From NCBI RefSeq assembly GCF_000721105.1, contig NZ_JOEV01000034.1, positions 1 to 64,000 on the forward strand: DNA of 64,000 bases, given 5' to 3'. The notes under the pieces are model-generated. The model saw only the letters and a list, made by a program, of their open reading frames with translations. It was not told the origin of the DNA and did not search any database. The translations under genes and the position numbers were made by a program. Positions 53,345 to 62,581 of this stretch are shown one piece after another; the stretch's first letter is position 1, and each line of letters starts with the position of its first letter. The stretch is from Streptomyces cellulosae. GTDB taxonomy: Bacteria > Actinomycetota > Actinomycetes > Streptomycetales > Streptomycetaceae.

Positions 53345-54163
53345 ATGTCCCACACCGCTCACATACGCAGCCACCGGAAACCCCGCCGCAGCGCGTCGAA
53401 AATCGCGATGCGGGCCGGAGTTGCCGGTGGCGTCCTCGGCACCCTGGCCGTTGCCGGGGCGTCCGGCGCGGCGAACGCCGCCGAGCCGGTGACGCAGACC
53501 CTTGAACTGCCCACCCTGACGGCCGACCTGGGTACCCAGATCGCCGAGTCCGCGGACGCCACCCAGCAGGCCGCGGCGAACTACCAGCTGCAGGCCGAGC
53601 GCGACGCGGCCGCCGCAAAGGCCGCGAAGCAGGCCAAGGCGGACCTCGCGGAGGCGAAGCAGAAGGCCGAGGCCAAGAAGAAGGCCGCCCAGGAGGCCGC
53701 CCGGCAGGAAGCTGCCGAGCGCGCGACCCGCAGCAGCGAGCGGACCACGCTGTCCGCCTCGGCGTCCACCTCCACCTCCACCTCCACGTCGACCACCGCT
53801 CCCGCCAGTGGCAGCGTCGCAACGGTCGTGGCCTTCCTCAAGGCGCAGGTGGGTGACGCCTACGTCATGGGCGGCACCGGCCCCAACGCGTGGGACTGCT
53901 CCGGCCTCGTCCAGGCCGCGTTCAAGCAGGTGGGTGTGGACCTGCCGCGCGTCTCGCAGGACCAGTCGATGGCCGGCACCGACGTCTCGCTGTCCAACCT
54001 TCAGGTGGGCGACATCCTGTACTGGGGTGGCAAGGGGTCCGCGTACCACGTGGGCGTCTACATCGGCGACGGTCAGTACCTGGACGCCGCCAACCCGTCC
54101 AAGGGCGTCGTCATCCAGGATCTGTCCGGCTACCCGGCGTCGGGCGCGGTGCGGGTGCTCTGA
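53345..54163 (+). CDS. Secreted NlpC/P60 peptidoglycan endopeptidase
   Basis: A 272-residue secreted peptidase expected to cut stem peptides of peptidoglycan. ATG 53345 gives a normal signal peptide (HRKPRRSASKIAMRAG, then GVLGTLAVAGASGAANA); in-frame starts at 53312 and 53288 cannot be excluded, and the GGAGGAG at 53314 is rather distant. Residues about 65-125 are an Ala/Lys/Glu coiled coil (AAAKAAKQAKADLAEAKQKA). A Ser/Thr linker follows. The NlpC/P60 domain is at the end, with catalytic Cys in WDCSGLVQAAF and His in SAYHVGVYIG. A hairpin terminator follows. Confidence 0.9.
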   Translation: MSHTAHIRSHRKPRRSASKIAMRAGVAGGVLGTLAVAGASGAANAAEPVTQTLELPTLTADLGTQIAESADATQQAAANYQLQAERDAAAAKAAKQAKADLAEAKQKAEAKKKAAQEAARQEAAERATRSSERTTLSASASTSTSTSTSTTAPASGSVATVVAFLKAQVGDAYVMGGTGPNAWDCSGLVQAAFKQVGVDLPRVSQDQSMAGTDVSLSNLQVGDILYWGGKGSAYHVGVYIGDGQYLDAANPSKGVVIQDLSGYPASGAVRVL

Positions 54164-54192
54164 CACCAGGAACCACCGGAAGACTCCGCACG

Positions 54193-54223
54193 AGGGGCCG
54201 CAGCCGCGGAGGCAGCGGCCCTT
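54193..54223 (+). terminator. Terminator of the P60 gene
   Basis: AGGGGCCGC (54193-54201) pairs with GCGGCCCTT (54215-54223) around a 13-base loop, 30 bp after the P60 stop. The remaining ~200 bp before the next gene show no further feature. Confidence 0.75.
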
Positions 54224-54421
54224 CAGCACGCCTCAACGCCCTCTCTGCGCACTCCGGGCCCTGCAGGGTGCCCCGGGTGCCTCGACGCGCCTTCAGTCCC
54301 CCTCGGTCCCGCTCGGTCCTCGTCGCCGCATCCGCCACCGCGGTCGTCGCTCGCCTGAAAGGCTTTCTCCTCGGAGCCGGTTCGCCTCAAGGACCGGCCA
54401 GCAATCCGATGGGAGACAGCG

Positions 54422-55048
54422 ATGCCGAGCGTTTTCGTCCAGGGGAAGCCCGTGGACTCGTACCCGCCGCTCGCGCCCGAAGCCCGGCGCGGGTCGGTGC
54501 GCCGCATCACCGAGACCGGCGAGGAGGTCCTGCACAGGCCCTGCCGGGACGTCACCGAGTTCGGGCCGGACCTCGCCGCGCTCATCGACGACATGTTCCT
54601 CACGATGTACGTCGCGGAAGGCGCGGGACTCGCGGCGAACCAAGTGGGCGTCGGTCTGCGACTGTTCGTCTACGACTGCCCCGACGACGACGGTGTCCGA
54701 CATGTCGGGCACATCGTCAATCCGGTCCTCCAGCCCCTCGATGCGGCCGGCCGGCGGCTGCTCGACGAGGGTGAGGGGTGTCTGTCGGTGCCGGGTGCCG
54801 TCATGGACGTACCGCGCCCGGACCGGGCGCTGGTGCGCGGGCAGGACAAGGACGGAAGCCCGCTCGTCATCGAGGGCACGGGGTACTTCGCGCGCTGCCT
54901 CGCCCATGAGACGGACCACACCGACGGCCACGTGTACCTGGACCGGCTGTCGAAGCGGGAGCGGAAGGAAGCGCTGCGGCAGGTGGCGGACCGTCGGGAG
55001 GACGTGCTCGCCCGCCGGTCCGCCAACGCGGCGGCGCTCACCACCTAG
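54422..55048 (+). CDS. def: Peptide deformylase
   Basis: A 208-residue metal enzyme that removes the N-formyl group from new proteins. All three motifs are present: [12 protein letters not shown] (motif 1), EGCLSVPG with metal ligand Cys120 (motif 2) and [11 protein letters not shown] with His162, Glu163 and His166 (motif 3). The N-terminus ([29 protein letters not shown]) is longer than in E. coli Def, as in other Streptomyces paralogues. No fmt gene is adjacent, so it is probably an accessory deformylase. Confidence 0.94.
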   Translation: MPSVFVQGKPVDSYPPLAPEARRGSVRRITETGEEVLHRPCRDVTEFGPDLAALIDDMFLTMYVAEGAGLAANQVGVGLRLFVYDCPDDDGVRHVGHIVNPVLQPLDAAGRRLLDEGEGCLSVPGAVMDVPRPDRALVRGQDKDGSPLVIEGTGYFARCLAHETDHTDGHVYLDRLSKRERKEALRQVADRREDVLARRSANAAALTT

Positions 55049-55075
55049 TGCCGCGGCAGGCACCCGTCACGCCCG

Positions 55076-56365
55076 TCACGCCTTCGGTGCCACCTTGCTG
55101 AGCCCGTTGATGATGCGGTCCATCGCGTCGCCGCCCGTCGGGTCGGTCAGGTTGGCGAGCATCTTCAGGGTGAACTTCATCAGGACGGGGTGGGTCAGGC
55201 CGCGCTGGGCCGCGATCTTCATGACCTTCGGGTTGCCGATGAGCTTCACGAAGGCGCGGCCCAGCGTGTAGTAGCCGCCGTAGGTGTCCTTCAGGACACG
55301 CGGGTAGCGCTGGAGGGCCAGTTCGCGCCCCGCGGGTGTGGAGCGGGCGTGGGCCTGGACGATGACGTCGGCGGCGATCTGGCCGGACTCCATGGCGTAG
55401 GCGATGCCCTCGCCGTTGAAGGGGTTCACCAGACCGCCGGCGTCGCCGACCAGCAGCAGACCGCGTGTGTAGTGCGGTTGACGGTTGAAGGCCATGGGGA
55501 GGGCCGCGCCGCGGATGGGGCCTGTCATGTTGTCCGGGGTGTAGCCCCAGTCCTCCGGCATCGACGCGCACCAGGCCTTCAACACCTCACGCCAGTCCAG
55601 CTCCTTGAAGGAGTCGGAGGTGTTCAGGACACCCAGGCCGACGTTCGACGTGCCGTCGCCCATGCCGAAGATCCAGCCGTAGCCGGGCAGGAGGCGGTCC
55701 TCGGCCCCGCGGCGGTCCCAGAGTTCCAGCCAGGACTCCAGGTAGTCGTCCTCGTGGCGCGGGGAAGTGAAGTACGTACGGACCGCGACGCCCATCGGGC
55801 GGTCCTCGCGGCGGTGCAGGCCCATCGCCAGGGACAGCCGGGTGGAGTTGCCGTCGGCGGCCACCACCAGGGGCGCGTGGAAGGTGACCTCGCGCTTGTC
55901 ACCCGTGTCGCCGAGCTTGGCGTTGACGCCGGTGATGCGGCCGGTGCGGTCGTCGACGATGGGCGCGCCCACGTTGCAGCGCTCGTACAGCCGCGCGCCC
56001 GCCTTCTGCGCCTGGCGGGCGAGCTGCTCGTCGAAGTCGTCGCGCTTGCGGACGAGGCCGTAGTCCGGGAAGGAGGCGAGATCCGGCCAGTCCAGCTGAA
56101 GCCGCACACCTCCGCCGATGATTCTCAGGCCCTTGTTGCGCAGCCAGCCGGCCTCCTCGGAGATGTCGATGCCCATCGCCACGAGCTGCTTGACCGCGCG
56201 CGGGGTGAGGCCGTCGCCGCACACCTTCTCGCGCGGGAACTCGGTCTTCTCCAGCAGGAGGACGTCGAGTCCGGCCTTGGCGAGGTGGTACGCGGTGGTG
56301 GAGCCGGCTGGCCCGGCGCCGACGACGATCACATCGGCGGTGTTTTCGGAGAGGGGCTCGGTCAC
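55076..56365 (-). CDS. Geranylgeranyl-reductase-family flavoprotein (MenJ-like)
   Basis: A 429-residue FAD enzyme. FAD-binding VIVVGAGPAGSTTAYHLAKAG (from residue 12), substrate-side motif EKVCGDGLTPRAVKQL, and FAD-ribityl motif LLLVGDAGGLVNPFNGEGIAYAMESG are typical of geranylgeranyl reductases. In Mycobacterium tuberculosis the homologue MenJ saturates one isoprene of the menaquinone tail; the neighbourhood (menG, nuo) supports the same role here (inference). Divergent to the GNAT gene. Confidence 0.9.
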   Translation of the reverse strand: MTEPLSENTADVIVVGAGPAGSTTAYHLAKAGLDVLLLEKTEFPREKVCGDGLTPRAVKQLVAMGIDISEEAGWLRNKGLRIIGGGVRLQLDWPDLASFPDYGLVRKRDDFDEQLARQAQKAGARLYERCNVGAPIVDDRTGRITGVNAKLGDTGDKREVTFHAPLVVAADGNSTRLSLAMGLHRREDRPMGVAVRTYFTSPRHEDDYLESWLELWDRRGAEDRLLPGYGWIFGMGDGTSNVGLGVLNTSDSFKELDWREVLKAWCASMPEDWGYTPDNMTGPIRGAALPMAFNRQPHYTRGLLLVGDAGGLVNPFNGEGIAYAMESGQIAADVIVQAHARSTPAGRELALQRYPRVLKDTYGGYYTLGRAFVKLIGNPKVMKIAAQRGLTHPVLMKFTLKMLANLTDPTGGDAMDRIINGLSKVAPKA

Positions 56366-56462
56366 GGCGGGATCTCCCCAAGTTCGGAATCTGCGTGCCG
56401 ACCGGCACTGGACATGGGCAGTCTATTCAGCAGAATTGATCACCCGGCTGAAGGGCTGCCCA

Positions 56463-56999
56463 GTGAACCGAGCTCTCCCCGTAGTACGGTTGCGCGTCCC
56501 GACCGACGAGGACGCCGTGGCCTGGCACCGGGCCTTCGCCCACCCGGACGTCATGGAGTTCCACGGCGGCAGGATCGCGGAACTCTCGGTCTACGAGGAG
56601 CTCACCGCCCGCCAGCGGCGGCACGACGCCGAGCGCGGCTTCTGCCTGTGGACCATGCTCGACGAGGCCGGACAGGTCATCGGCTTCACCGGAGCCCAGC
56701 CGTGGGAGCAGGCCTGGGGTCCCAAGGGCGAGATCGAGATCGGCTGGCGGCTCGGGCGGGGGTACTGGGGCCGGGGGTACGCGACGGCGGCGGCACGGAT
56801 CACGCTGGAACGGGTCACGACGGCGGGTGTGCCGAGCGTGGTCGCCATGGTCGACGCGCGCAACACCCGGTCCGTCGCGGTGACCAAGCGGCTGGGCATG
56901 CGCCTCGCCGAGGTGTTCCGGACCCCTGCGGCGCCCCAGCGGGAGGGTCACTGCTACCGGCTCGACCTGAAGCAGCAGACGGCCACCGAACATGGGTAG
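56463..56999 (+). CDS. GNAT-family N-acetyltransferase (RimJ/RimL type)
   Basis: A 178-residue acetyltransferase starting at GTG 56463 with AAGGG upstream. The acetyl-CoA loop is EIEIGWRLGRGYWGRGYATAA (about residues 92-112), preceded by GFTGAQPWEQ and followed by VVAMVDARNTRSVAVTKRLGM and a final EGHCYRLDL. It modifies an amino group of a protein or small molecule; the substrate is unknown. Divergent from the MenJ-like gene. Confidence 0.88.
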   Translation: MNRALPVVRLRVPTDEDAVAWHRAFAHPDVMEFHGGRIAELSVYEELTARQRRHDAERGFCLWTMLDEAGQVIGFTGAQPWEQAWGPKGEIEIGWRLGRGYWGRGYATAAARITLERVTTAGVPSVVAMVDARNTRSVAVTKRLGMRLAEVFRTPAAPQREGHCYRLDLKQQTATEHG

Positions 57000-57095
57000 T
57001 CACCGAGAGTAGTCGACTGTCACAGAAAGACACTCGCAGCTTCCGGGCGGCACCGGGACGGGGTTACCCTGCCAGTACCGCTGGGGGTGACAGCT

Positions 57096-57449
57096 GTGCG
57101 TATAACACCCAAATCGCCCGGGGCGCGAGTGCCGAAGCTCGTCGGACTGATGGCCATGGACGCCCGCGAGGCAGCTGAGTCGGGCGGCGTTCTGCTCGCC
57201 GCTCCCGACCGCCCCGACTTCCCTCGCACCGTCGTCGACTACGTCGTACGGCAGTACCCGCCACCCGGAGCCGAGGTGCCGCGCGGGACCGTGGTCACCG
57301 TGTGGTTCGACTTCGGCGAGGGAGAGGGCGGCGGAGGCGCGGGCGTGCACGAACCACGGCTGCCCTGTCCGGGCGGAGGCGGTATACAGCGCGAACTCGA
57401 CGAGCCGGGAGATCCCTACGCCGTGGCCGGGTTCGGCTCGCTCTGCTGA
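57096..57449 (+). CDS. Small PASTA-domain protein
   Basis: A 117-residue protein starting at GTG 57096, with GGGGGTGA six bases upstream. Residues about 12-72 form one PASTA domain (VPKLVGLMAMDAREAAESGGVLL, YPPPGAEVPRGTVVTVWF). PASTA domains bind peptidoglycan or beta-lactams when outside the cell, but no signal peptide or membrane helix is seen, so location is unclear. The C-terminal ~40 residues are Gly-rich and end in a Cys. Confidence 0.75.
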   Translation: MRITPKSPGARVPKLVGLMAMDAREAAESGGVLLAAPDRPDFPRTVVDYVVRQYPPPGAEVPRGTVVTVWFDFGEGEGGGGAGVHEPRLPCPGGGGIQRELDEPGDPYAVAGFGSLC

Positions 57450-57464
57450 TCGCGGGTCACTGGT

Positions 57465-57622
57465 CGGCGGTTGACGAGTGGCGAGTGGCGATTGGCGATT
57501 GGCGATTGCCGGTCACCGTCAATACCGGCTACCGGTCCGCCGACTACCGACTACCGCCCGCCGGCTACGGGCTACCGGCCTTCGGCTACCGAGTACCGCC
57601 CGCCGGCGCTACCGGCCGACGG
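57465..57622. repeat. Degenerate CGGCTACCG / GCGATTG repeats between convergent genes
   Basis: The left part has three copies of GGCGATT, preceded by GAGTGGCGAGTGGC. The right part has many CCG(A/G)CTACCG and CCCGCCGGC units. It fills the gap between the PASTA gene stop and the menG stop. Both stops converge on it. Confidence 0.75.
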
Positions 57623-58330
57623 CTACGGCTGCCGGCCGCCGGCCTTGAATCCCCGGTGCAGTGCCACGATGCCGCCGGTCAGGTTGCGCCAGGCCACTTT
57701 CGACCAGCCGGCCTTCTGCAGTCGCTGGGCGAGCGCGCTCTGGTCGGGCCAGGCGCGGATGGACTCGGCGAGGTAGACGTACGCGTCGGGACTCGAGGAC
57801 ACCGCGCGCGCGACCGGCGGCAGGGCACGCATCAGGTACTCGGTGTAGACGGTCCTGAAGGGCGCCCATGTCGGGTGCGAGAACTCGCAGATCACGACCC
57901 GGCCGCCGGGCTTGGTCACCCGGTACATCTCCCGCAGGGCGGCGTCGGTGTCCTGCACGTTGCGCAGCCCGAAGGAGATGGTGACGGCGTCGAAGGTGTC
58001 GTCTTTGAAGGGCAGCTTCGTCGCGTCGCCCGCGGTGAACGGCAGCCAGGTGTGCTTGCGCTTGCCGACCTGGAGCATGCCGAGCGAGAAGTCGCAGGGG
58101 ACGACGTACGCGCCGGTGCGGGCGAAGGGCAGTGAGGACGTGGCCGTGCCGGCGGCCAGGTCCAGGACCTTCTGTGCGGGGCGGGCGTCGACGGCCTTGG
58201 CGACCTCCTTGCGCCAGACCCGGTCCTGGCCGAGCGAGAGCACGTCGTTCGTCAGGTCGTACCGTTCCGCCACGTCGTCGAACATCGAGGCGACTTCGTG
58301 CGGCTGCTTGTTCAGGGAAGCGCGGGTCAC
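57623..58330 (-). CDS. menG: Demethylmenaquinone methyltransferase
   Basis: A 235-residue SAM-dependent methyltransferase of the UbiE/MenG family that completes menaquinone. SAM motif I is [12 protein letters not shown] (about 55-66), motif [15 protein letters not shown] and motif [17 protein letters not shown]; the N-terminus [20 protein letters not shown] is diagnostic. It starts at GTG 58330 and lies 44 bp downstream of the acyltransferase gene in the same direction, so read-through from the polysaccharide operon is possible. Confidence 0.95.
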   Translation of the reverse strand: MTRASLNKQPHEVASMFDDVAERYDLTNDVLSLGQDRVWRKEVAKAVDARPAQKVLDLAAGTATSSLPFARTGAYVVPCDFSLGMLQVGKRKHTWLPFTAGDATKLPFKDDTFDAVTISFGLRNVQDTDAALREMYRVTKPGGRVVICEFSHPTWAPFRTVYTEYLMRALPPVARAVSSSPDAYVYLAESIRAWPDQSALAQRLQKAGWSKVAWRNLTGGIVALHRGFKAGGRQP

Positions 58331-58374
58331 GGGCCCATTCTTGCGCACGGGCCCGCCGGGCTCGCCGCACGGGT

Positions 58375-59565
58375 TCACGGAACAAGCCGCGGTTCCTTCT
58401 TCCCGGCCACGTCCTCCACCCATCCGCACAGCAGGACGAACACCGCGATGAGCACCCAGCCGATGCCGAACAGGAACCACTGGCTCTCCAGCGGCAGGTA
58501 TCTCTCGAACGCCGACACCTTCCAGAACTGGTCGATCAGCGGCACGGCGAGGATCAGCGCGATCTCGTGCCAGAGGTAGATCGTCACGGCCCGCGCGTTG
58601 AAGACCGTGACGGTCCGGTCGAGCCGCCGGAAGGTGGTCAGTCCCGCGAAGTCGATCCGGAACCGGGCCTTGGCCCACATCAGGAGCATCACGAAGCCGG
58701 CCGACCAGAACGCCTGCGCGAGCGGGATCTCGTCCAGGTCGTAGGTGCCGAACTCGGCCTGGTGGGAGAAGGCGTACCAGCCGCCGTAGCCGATCGCGGC
58801 GAGGGAGAGCACGACGACCGCGGCCGGTCTCATCCGCTGGAGCACGCCGTCGCGGTGGGCGAAGCCGAGGATCCAGCAGAAGAGGTACGTCGACAGGTCC
58901 CACAGCGCGCTGCCGAGCCGGTTGTCCGGGCCCGACCGGACGAAGGTCAGGACCAGGATCGGGGAGAGGGACAGCAGCAGCACCGGGAGGGGCGCGAGCC
59001 GGAAGACCTTCAGCAGGAGCGGGGAGAGGAGGACGAACCACAGGTACGTCCGCAGATACCAGAGGATCTCCCACGCCTGGGCGCCCCACTGGTTGCCCGG
59101 CGGATCGCCCAGCGGCACGATCCAGTAGACGATCTGCCAGCCCGGCATCCAGCCGTGGACCAGCATCGCGGTCACCACGAAGAGGCCCCAGAACCAGAAC
59201 GGGGGCAGGAGCCGGCGCAGGCGGCTCCTCACCACCTGGAGCGCGGGACGTTCCAGGGACTTCGCCATCAGGGTGCCGGCCAGACCGAACATGATCCCCA
59301 TGGAGGGGAAGACCATGCCGGCCCAGGCCCAGCCGAAGGCGTGATAGGCCACGACGCGGGTCAGGGCCAGGGCCCTGAGGGTGTCGAAGTACCGGTCGCG
59401 ACCCGCGGCCTCGGGCCGAGGCGGAGCACCGGCCTGCGGCGCCTCGGGCCGCGGCGGAGCACCGGCCTGCGGCGCCTCGGGCCGCGGCGGAGCACCGGCC
59501 TGCGGCAGCGGGGCCGTGTCAGCGAGCGGAACCGCTCGCACCGTGTTCTTGCTGTGCGCCCCCAT
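58375..59565 (-). CDS. Membrane acyltransferase (acyltransferase-3 family)
   Basis: A 396-residue integral membrane protein with about ten helices from residue 60 on. The start of the family is [24 protein letters not shown] (catalytic His in the first helix), and [10 protein letters not shown] and [13 protein letters not shown] fit later helices. It probably adds an acyl group to a sugar of the polymer made by the upstream glycosyltransferase. Residues 22-55 are three copies of an 11-residue Pro/Ala repeat ([11 protein letters not shown]). ATG 59565 overlaps the upstream stop (TGATG); GTG 59568 is an alternative. Confidence 0.88.
   Translation of the reverse strand: MGAHSKNTVRAVPLADTAPLPQAGAPPRPEAPQAGAPPRPEAPQAGAPPRPEAAGRDRYFDTLRALALTRVVAYHAFGWAWAGMVFPSMGIMFGLAGTLMAKSLERPALQVVRSRLRRLLPPFWFWGLFVVTAMLVHGWMPGWQIVYWIVPLGDPPGNQWGAQAWEILWYLRTYLWFVLLSPLLLKVFRLAPLPVLLLSLSPILVLTFVRSGPDNRLGSALWDLSTYLFCWILGFAHRDGVLQRMRPAAVVVLSLAAIGYGGWYAFSHQAEFGTYDLDEIPLAQAFWSAGFVMLLMWAKARFRIDFAGLTTFRRLDRTVTVFNARAVTIYLWHEIALILAVPLIDQFWKVSAFERYLPLESQWFLFGIGWVLIAVFVLLCGWVEDVAGKKEPRLVP
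59407..59510 (-). repeat. 33 bp in-frame tandem repeat in the acyltransferase gene (3 units)
   Basis: Three near-identical 33 bp units (containing GGCGGAGCACCGGCCTGC on the plus strand) encode [11 protein letters not shown] repeats in the cytosolic N-terminal tail. The units are in frame. Confidence 0.88.
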
Positions 59566-61868
59566 CACCCCACCCCCGCCGGGGTCCCGACCTCGCCGGT
59601 CCGCTTGAGTTTCTGCCACCTCAGGCGGCCGCCCGTGAGGGCGGTGATGCAGGAGTGGATGAGGACGAGGTACATCATCTGGCGGTAGGCCAGTTGTTGC
59701 AGCGGCATCATCAGCAGGAAGCGGTACTTCTCGCCGTCCAGACGGAAGGCGTACGCCGCGCAGACCAGTTGGACCCCCAGCACCGCGCACCACGCCAGCA
59801 GTGCCGCCTTCAGGTCGACGAAGATCATCGAGTAGACGGTGAACACGTCGATGAGCGGGGCGAAGACCGGCGTGACGATCTGGAAGAGGACCACCAGCGG
59901 CATGCCGACCCGGCCGAAGCGGCCCGAAGGACCCTTGTCGGTGAGCGATTTGCGGTGCTTCCACAGCGCCTGCATGGTGCCGTAGGACCAGCGGTAGCGC
60001 TGGGACCACAGTTGCTTGAGGGAGCCCGGCGCCTCGGTCCAGGCTCGGGCGTGCTCCTGGTAGACGACCCGCCGGCCCGCGCGGTGGATGGCGATGGTGA
60101 TGTCGGTGTCCTCGGCGAGGGTGTCCTCGCTCATCCCGCCGACCTCGAGCACCGCCTCCCGGCGGAACGCGCCGATCGCGCCCGGGATCGTCGGCATGCA
60201 ACGCAGCAGGTCGTACATCCGGCGGTCGAGGTTGAAGCCCATCACGTACTCGATGTGCTGCCAGGCGCCGATGACGGTGTCGCGGTTGCCCACTTTGGCG
60301 TTGCCGGCGACCGCGCCGACCTCCGGGTCGGCGAAGGGCTGCACGAGCTGCCGTACGGTGTCGGCCTCGAAGACCGTGTCGCCGTCCATCATCACGACGA
60401 TGTCGTGACTCGCGCCGCGCACCCCGTTGTTGAGGGCGGCCGGCTTGCCCGCGTTCTCCTGGCGGATGACCCGGACGTTCGCCATGCCGAGTGAGTCGGC
60501 CGCGCCGCGGGCGATCTCGGAGGTGCCGTCGGTCGAGCCGTCGTCCACGACGATGATCTCGATCGGATGGGTGCTCCGCGCCAGCGACTTCAGGGTGTTG
60601 GCGATGCACTCCTTCTCGTTGTACGCCGGGACGATCACGCTCACCGGCCGGGTGACCGGCGGCCCCCAGCTGAACCGGCGCTTGTTGCGCTGTCTGTAGT
60701 GGCGGCGGGCGAGGATCAGCATCATCCCGAAGCGGCCCATGACCGCCACGCCCACCACGGCCAGTCCGACCGACAGCGTGGGCACGGTCCACTCGGCGAC
60801 GGCGACGGCGCCGACGAGCGCCTTGCCCTCGTAGAGGGTGGCGCCGGTGGCCTCGCGGTGCGCGGCCTGGAGCCGGGACGTGGCCGGACCCTGCGCCCCC
60901 CGTTGTCCGTTCGGCACGCCCGGGAGCTGTTCACCGGTCGCGCCCTGCTCGGGGCCGGCCGTCCCCGACGCCTGCCGCCGGCTCACGTTCTGCGCCTCGA
61001 TGACCCCGCTGACGGTGGTGAAGGTGTAGCCCTTCGCCTTCATCTTCTTGATGTACACCGGCAGCGCCTCGACCGTCTGCTCGCGGTCGCCGCCCGCGTC
61101 GTGCATGAGCACCGAGGCGCCCGAAGTCCCCGACGGGGTGGCCCACTCGACGATCTTGGAGACGCCCGGCTTCTTCCAGTCGTCACTGTCGGTGTCGACG
61201 AAGACGCTGGTGTAGCCGTCCTCGCCGAGCTCCTCGTAGACGGGCCAGCTGTAGTTGTCGACGGCGTCCGTCTTCGAGGAGTACGGCGCCCGGAACAGCG
61301 TGGTCGTGATGCCGGCCGCGCCCGCCAGTGCGAGCTGCGTCTGTGTCATCTCGCGCCGGATGCGGGCCTCGCTCTGGTAGGAGAGGTCGACATGGGTGAA
61401 CGTGTGGACGCCCACCTCGTTGCCCTGCTCGACCATGTCCTCCACGATGTCCGGGTAGCGCGAGACCATCGATCCGACCAGGAAGAACGTGGCCGGGACG
61501 TCGTACTGGTCGAGGATCTTCAGGACGTCGGGGGTGTACGTCGGGTTCGGGCCGTCGTCGAAGGTGAGCGCGATCGTCTTCGCCGGGACGGAGACCGTGG
61601 TGGCCTGGCCGCCCCGGAAGGTGATGATCGGCCCGCCGTCGAGGATCGTGTCGGGGACCTCGCTGGCGCTCGCTCCGTCGCGCACGCGCTGGTCGCCGCC
61701 GACCTCGGCGCGCAGATAGCCGTCCAGCAGCATCACGCTGGTCAGTGCGAGCAGGAGCAGTCCGGCGAGGATGACCCGGGGTTTCTGCAGTGCCGCGGCC
61801 TTGCCCGCCGCCCGTTCGATCCGGGTGGGGGCGCGTCGGCGGCGGCGTGGGGGTGTCGTCGTGGTCAT
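59565..61868 (-). CDS. Polysaccharide deacetylase / GT2 glycosyltransferase fusion
   Basis: A 767-residue bifunctional membrane enzyme. After a short cytosolic tail, a helix (VILAGLLLLALTSVMLLDG) leads to an extracellular NodB deacetylase domain: TFDDGPNPT (Asp104, Asp105), HTFTHVD (His155, His159) and FRAPYSSKT. After a helix near residue 380 comes a GT2 synthase: SVIVPAYNEKE, VVDDGSTDGTS, MMDGDTVF, AEDTDI and the QRYRW motif (about 625), with C-terminal helices. This layout suits synthesis and deacetylation of a poly-N-acetylglucosamine-like polymer and matches the domain order reported for MatB of Streptomyces pellet formation (from memory). The product is inferred. Confidence 0.9.
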   Translation of the reverse strand: MTTTTPPRRRRRAPTRIERAAGKAAALQKPRVILAGLLLLALTSVMLLDGYLRAEVGGDQRVRDGASASEVPDTILDGGPIITFRGGQATTVSVPAKTIALTFDDGPNPTYTPDVLKILDQYDVPATFFLVGSMVSRYPDIVEDMVEQGNEVGVHTFTHVDLSYQSEARIRREMTQTQLALAGAAGITTTLFRAPYSSKTDAVDNYSWPVYEELGEDGYTSVFVDTDSDDWKKPGVSKIVEWATPSGTSGASVLMHDAGGDREQTVEALPVYIKKMKAKGYTFTTVSGVIEAQNVSRRQASGTAGPEQGATGEQLPGVPNGQRGAQGPATSRLQAAHREATGATLYEGKALVGAVAVAEWTVPTLSVGLAVVGVAVMGRFGMMLILARRHYRQRNKRRFSWGPPVTRPVSVIVPAYNEKECIANTLKSLARSTHPIEIIVVDDGSTDGTSEIARGAADSLGMANVRVIRQENAGKPAALNNGVRGASHDIVVMMDGDTVFEADTVRQLVQPFADPEVGAVAGNAKVGNRDTVIGAWQHIEYVMGFNLDRRMYDLLRCMPTIPGAIGAFRREAVLEVGGMSEDTLAEDTDITIAIHRAGRRVVYQEHARAWTEAPGSLKQLWSQRYRWSYGTMQALWKHRKSLTDKGPSGRFGRVGMPLVVLFQIVTPVFAPLIDVFTVYSMIFVDLKAALLAWCAVLGVQLVCAAYAFRLDGEKYRFLLMMPLQQLAYRQMMYLVLIHSCITALTGGRLRWQKLKRTGEVGTPAGVG

Positions 61869-61885
61869 GGGTGGCTGCGTTCCGG

Positions 61886-62296
61886 TCAGTCGGCGACCGT
61901 GGTGGCGGACGCGGTCGGTGCGGAGCTGGGCCGGGCGCCGGTCGCGGTGCCCGTGGGCGCAGGGCCGACGGGCCTCGCCGGTGGGGTTCCCGTACGGCCC
62001 TGGGGCTGGGCTTCGCCCGAACCAGAGCGCTGGGGACCGCCCTGTCCGCCGGCGAACGGCACCAGCGAGGACGGGTTGACCGAGGTGCCGATGCCCATGA
62101 AGGCCATGCCGAGCACGACCGCGTACCCGAGGCAGGCGACACCGACCAGGGTGCCGATCCGGCGCAGCAGCTTCGACCTGCGGCCGGAGTTGTCCACGAA
62201 CACGGGCCCTTCGGCGGACCCGTTGCCGCGTTTGCGGCGGCGACCGCGCACAGGTGCGGCAGCGGCGCGGTTTTCGATGGCGGGCTCAGAATGCAT
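61886..62296 (-). CDS. Small membrane protein of the polysaccharide operon
   Basis: A 136-residue protein with one helix (IGTLVGVACLGYAVVLGMAFMGIG, about residues 47-70), an Arg-rich cytosolic start and a Pro/Gly/Thr-rich extracellular tail. It lies 17 bp upstream of the fusion glycosyltransferase gene and is probably an accessory subunit. No family recognised. Confidence 0.75.
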   Translation of the reverse strand: MHSEPAIENRAAAAPVRGRRRKRGNGSAEGPVFVDNSGRRSKLLRRIGTLVGVACLGYAVVLGMAFMGIGTSVNPSSLVPFAGGQGGPQRSGSGEAQPQGRTGTPPARPVGPAPTGTATGARPSSAPTASATTVAD

Positions 62297-62581
62297 TCCC
62301 CGGATATTAGGGATTCTTCATGTGGCCTAAACTCAGGTTTCCCTGTGAACGCCCCATGAGAAACTCCTCAACCTGTTCCTTTCCTGAGAGATTCCAAGAA
62401 ACCCTGCGCAAATGGCATGGGAAGGAAAGGAGTTGGATGTCCGGATTGCGTACGTCAAAAGCCCTATTTACCCCTTCTGTCCATGTGGTGTCCGCGTGGT
62501 CGCTGTCCGCGCGACGGCCGACCGGACGTGAGACATTTCCGCTCCGGACACGTTGTTCATTCATGTCCGGAGACAGAACTC
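62297..62581. promoter_or_regulatory. Divergent promoter region
   Basis: This ~285 bp gap is more AT-rich than average (ATTAGGGATTCTTCAT, CTAAACTCAGGTTTCC) and separates the polysaccharide operon from the GH18-like gene. It probably carries promoters in both directions; no palindromic site stands out. Confidence 0.45.
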
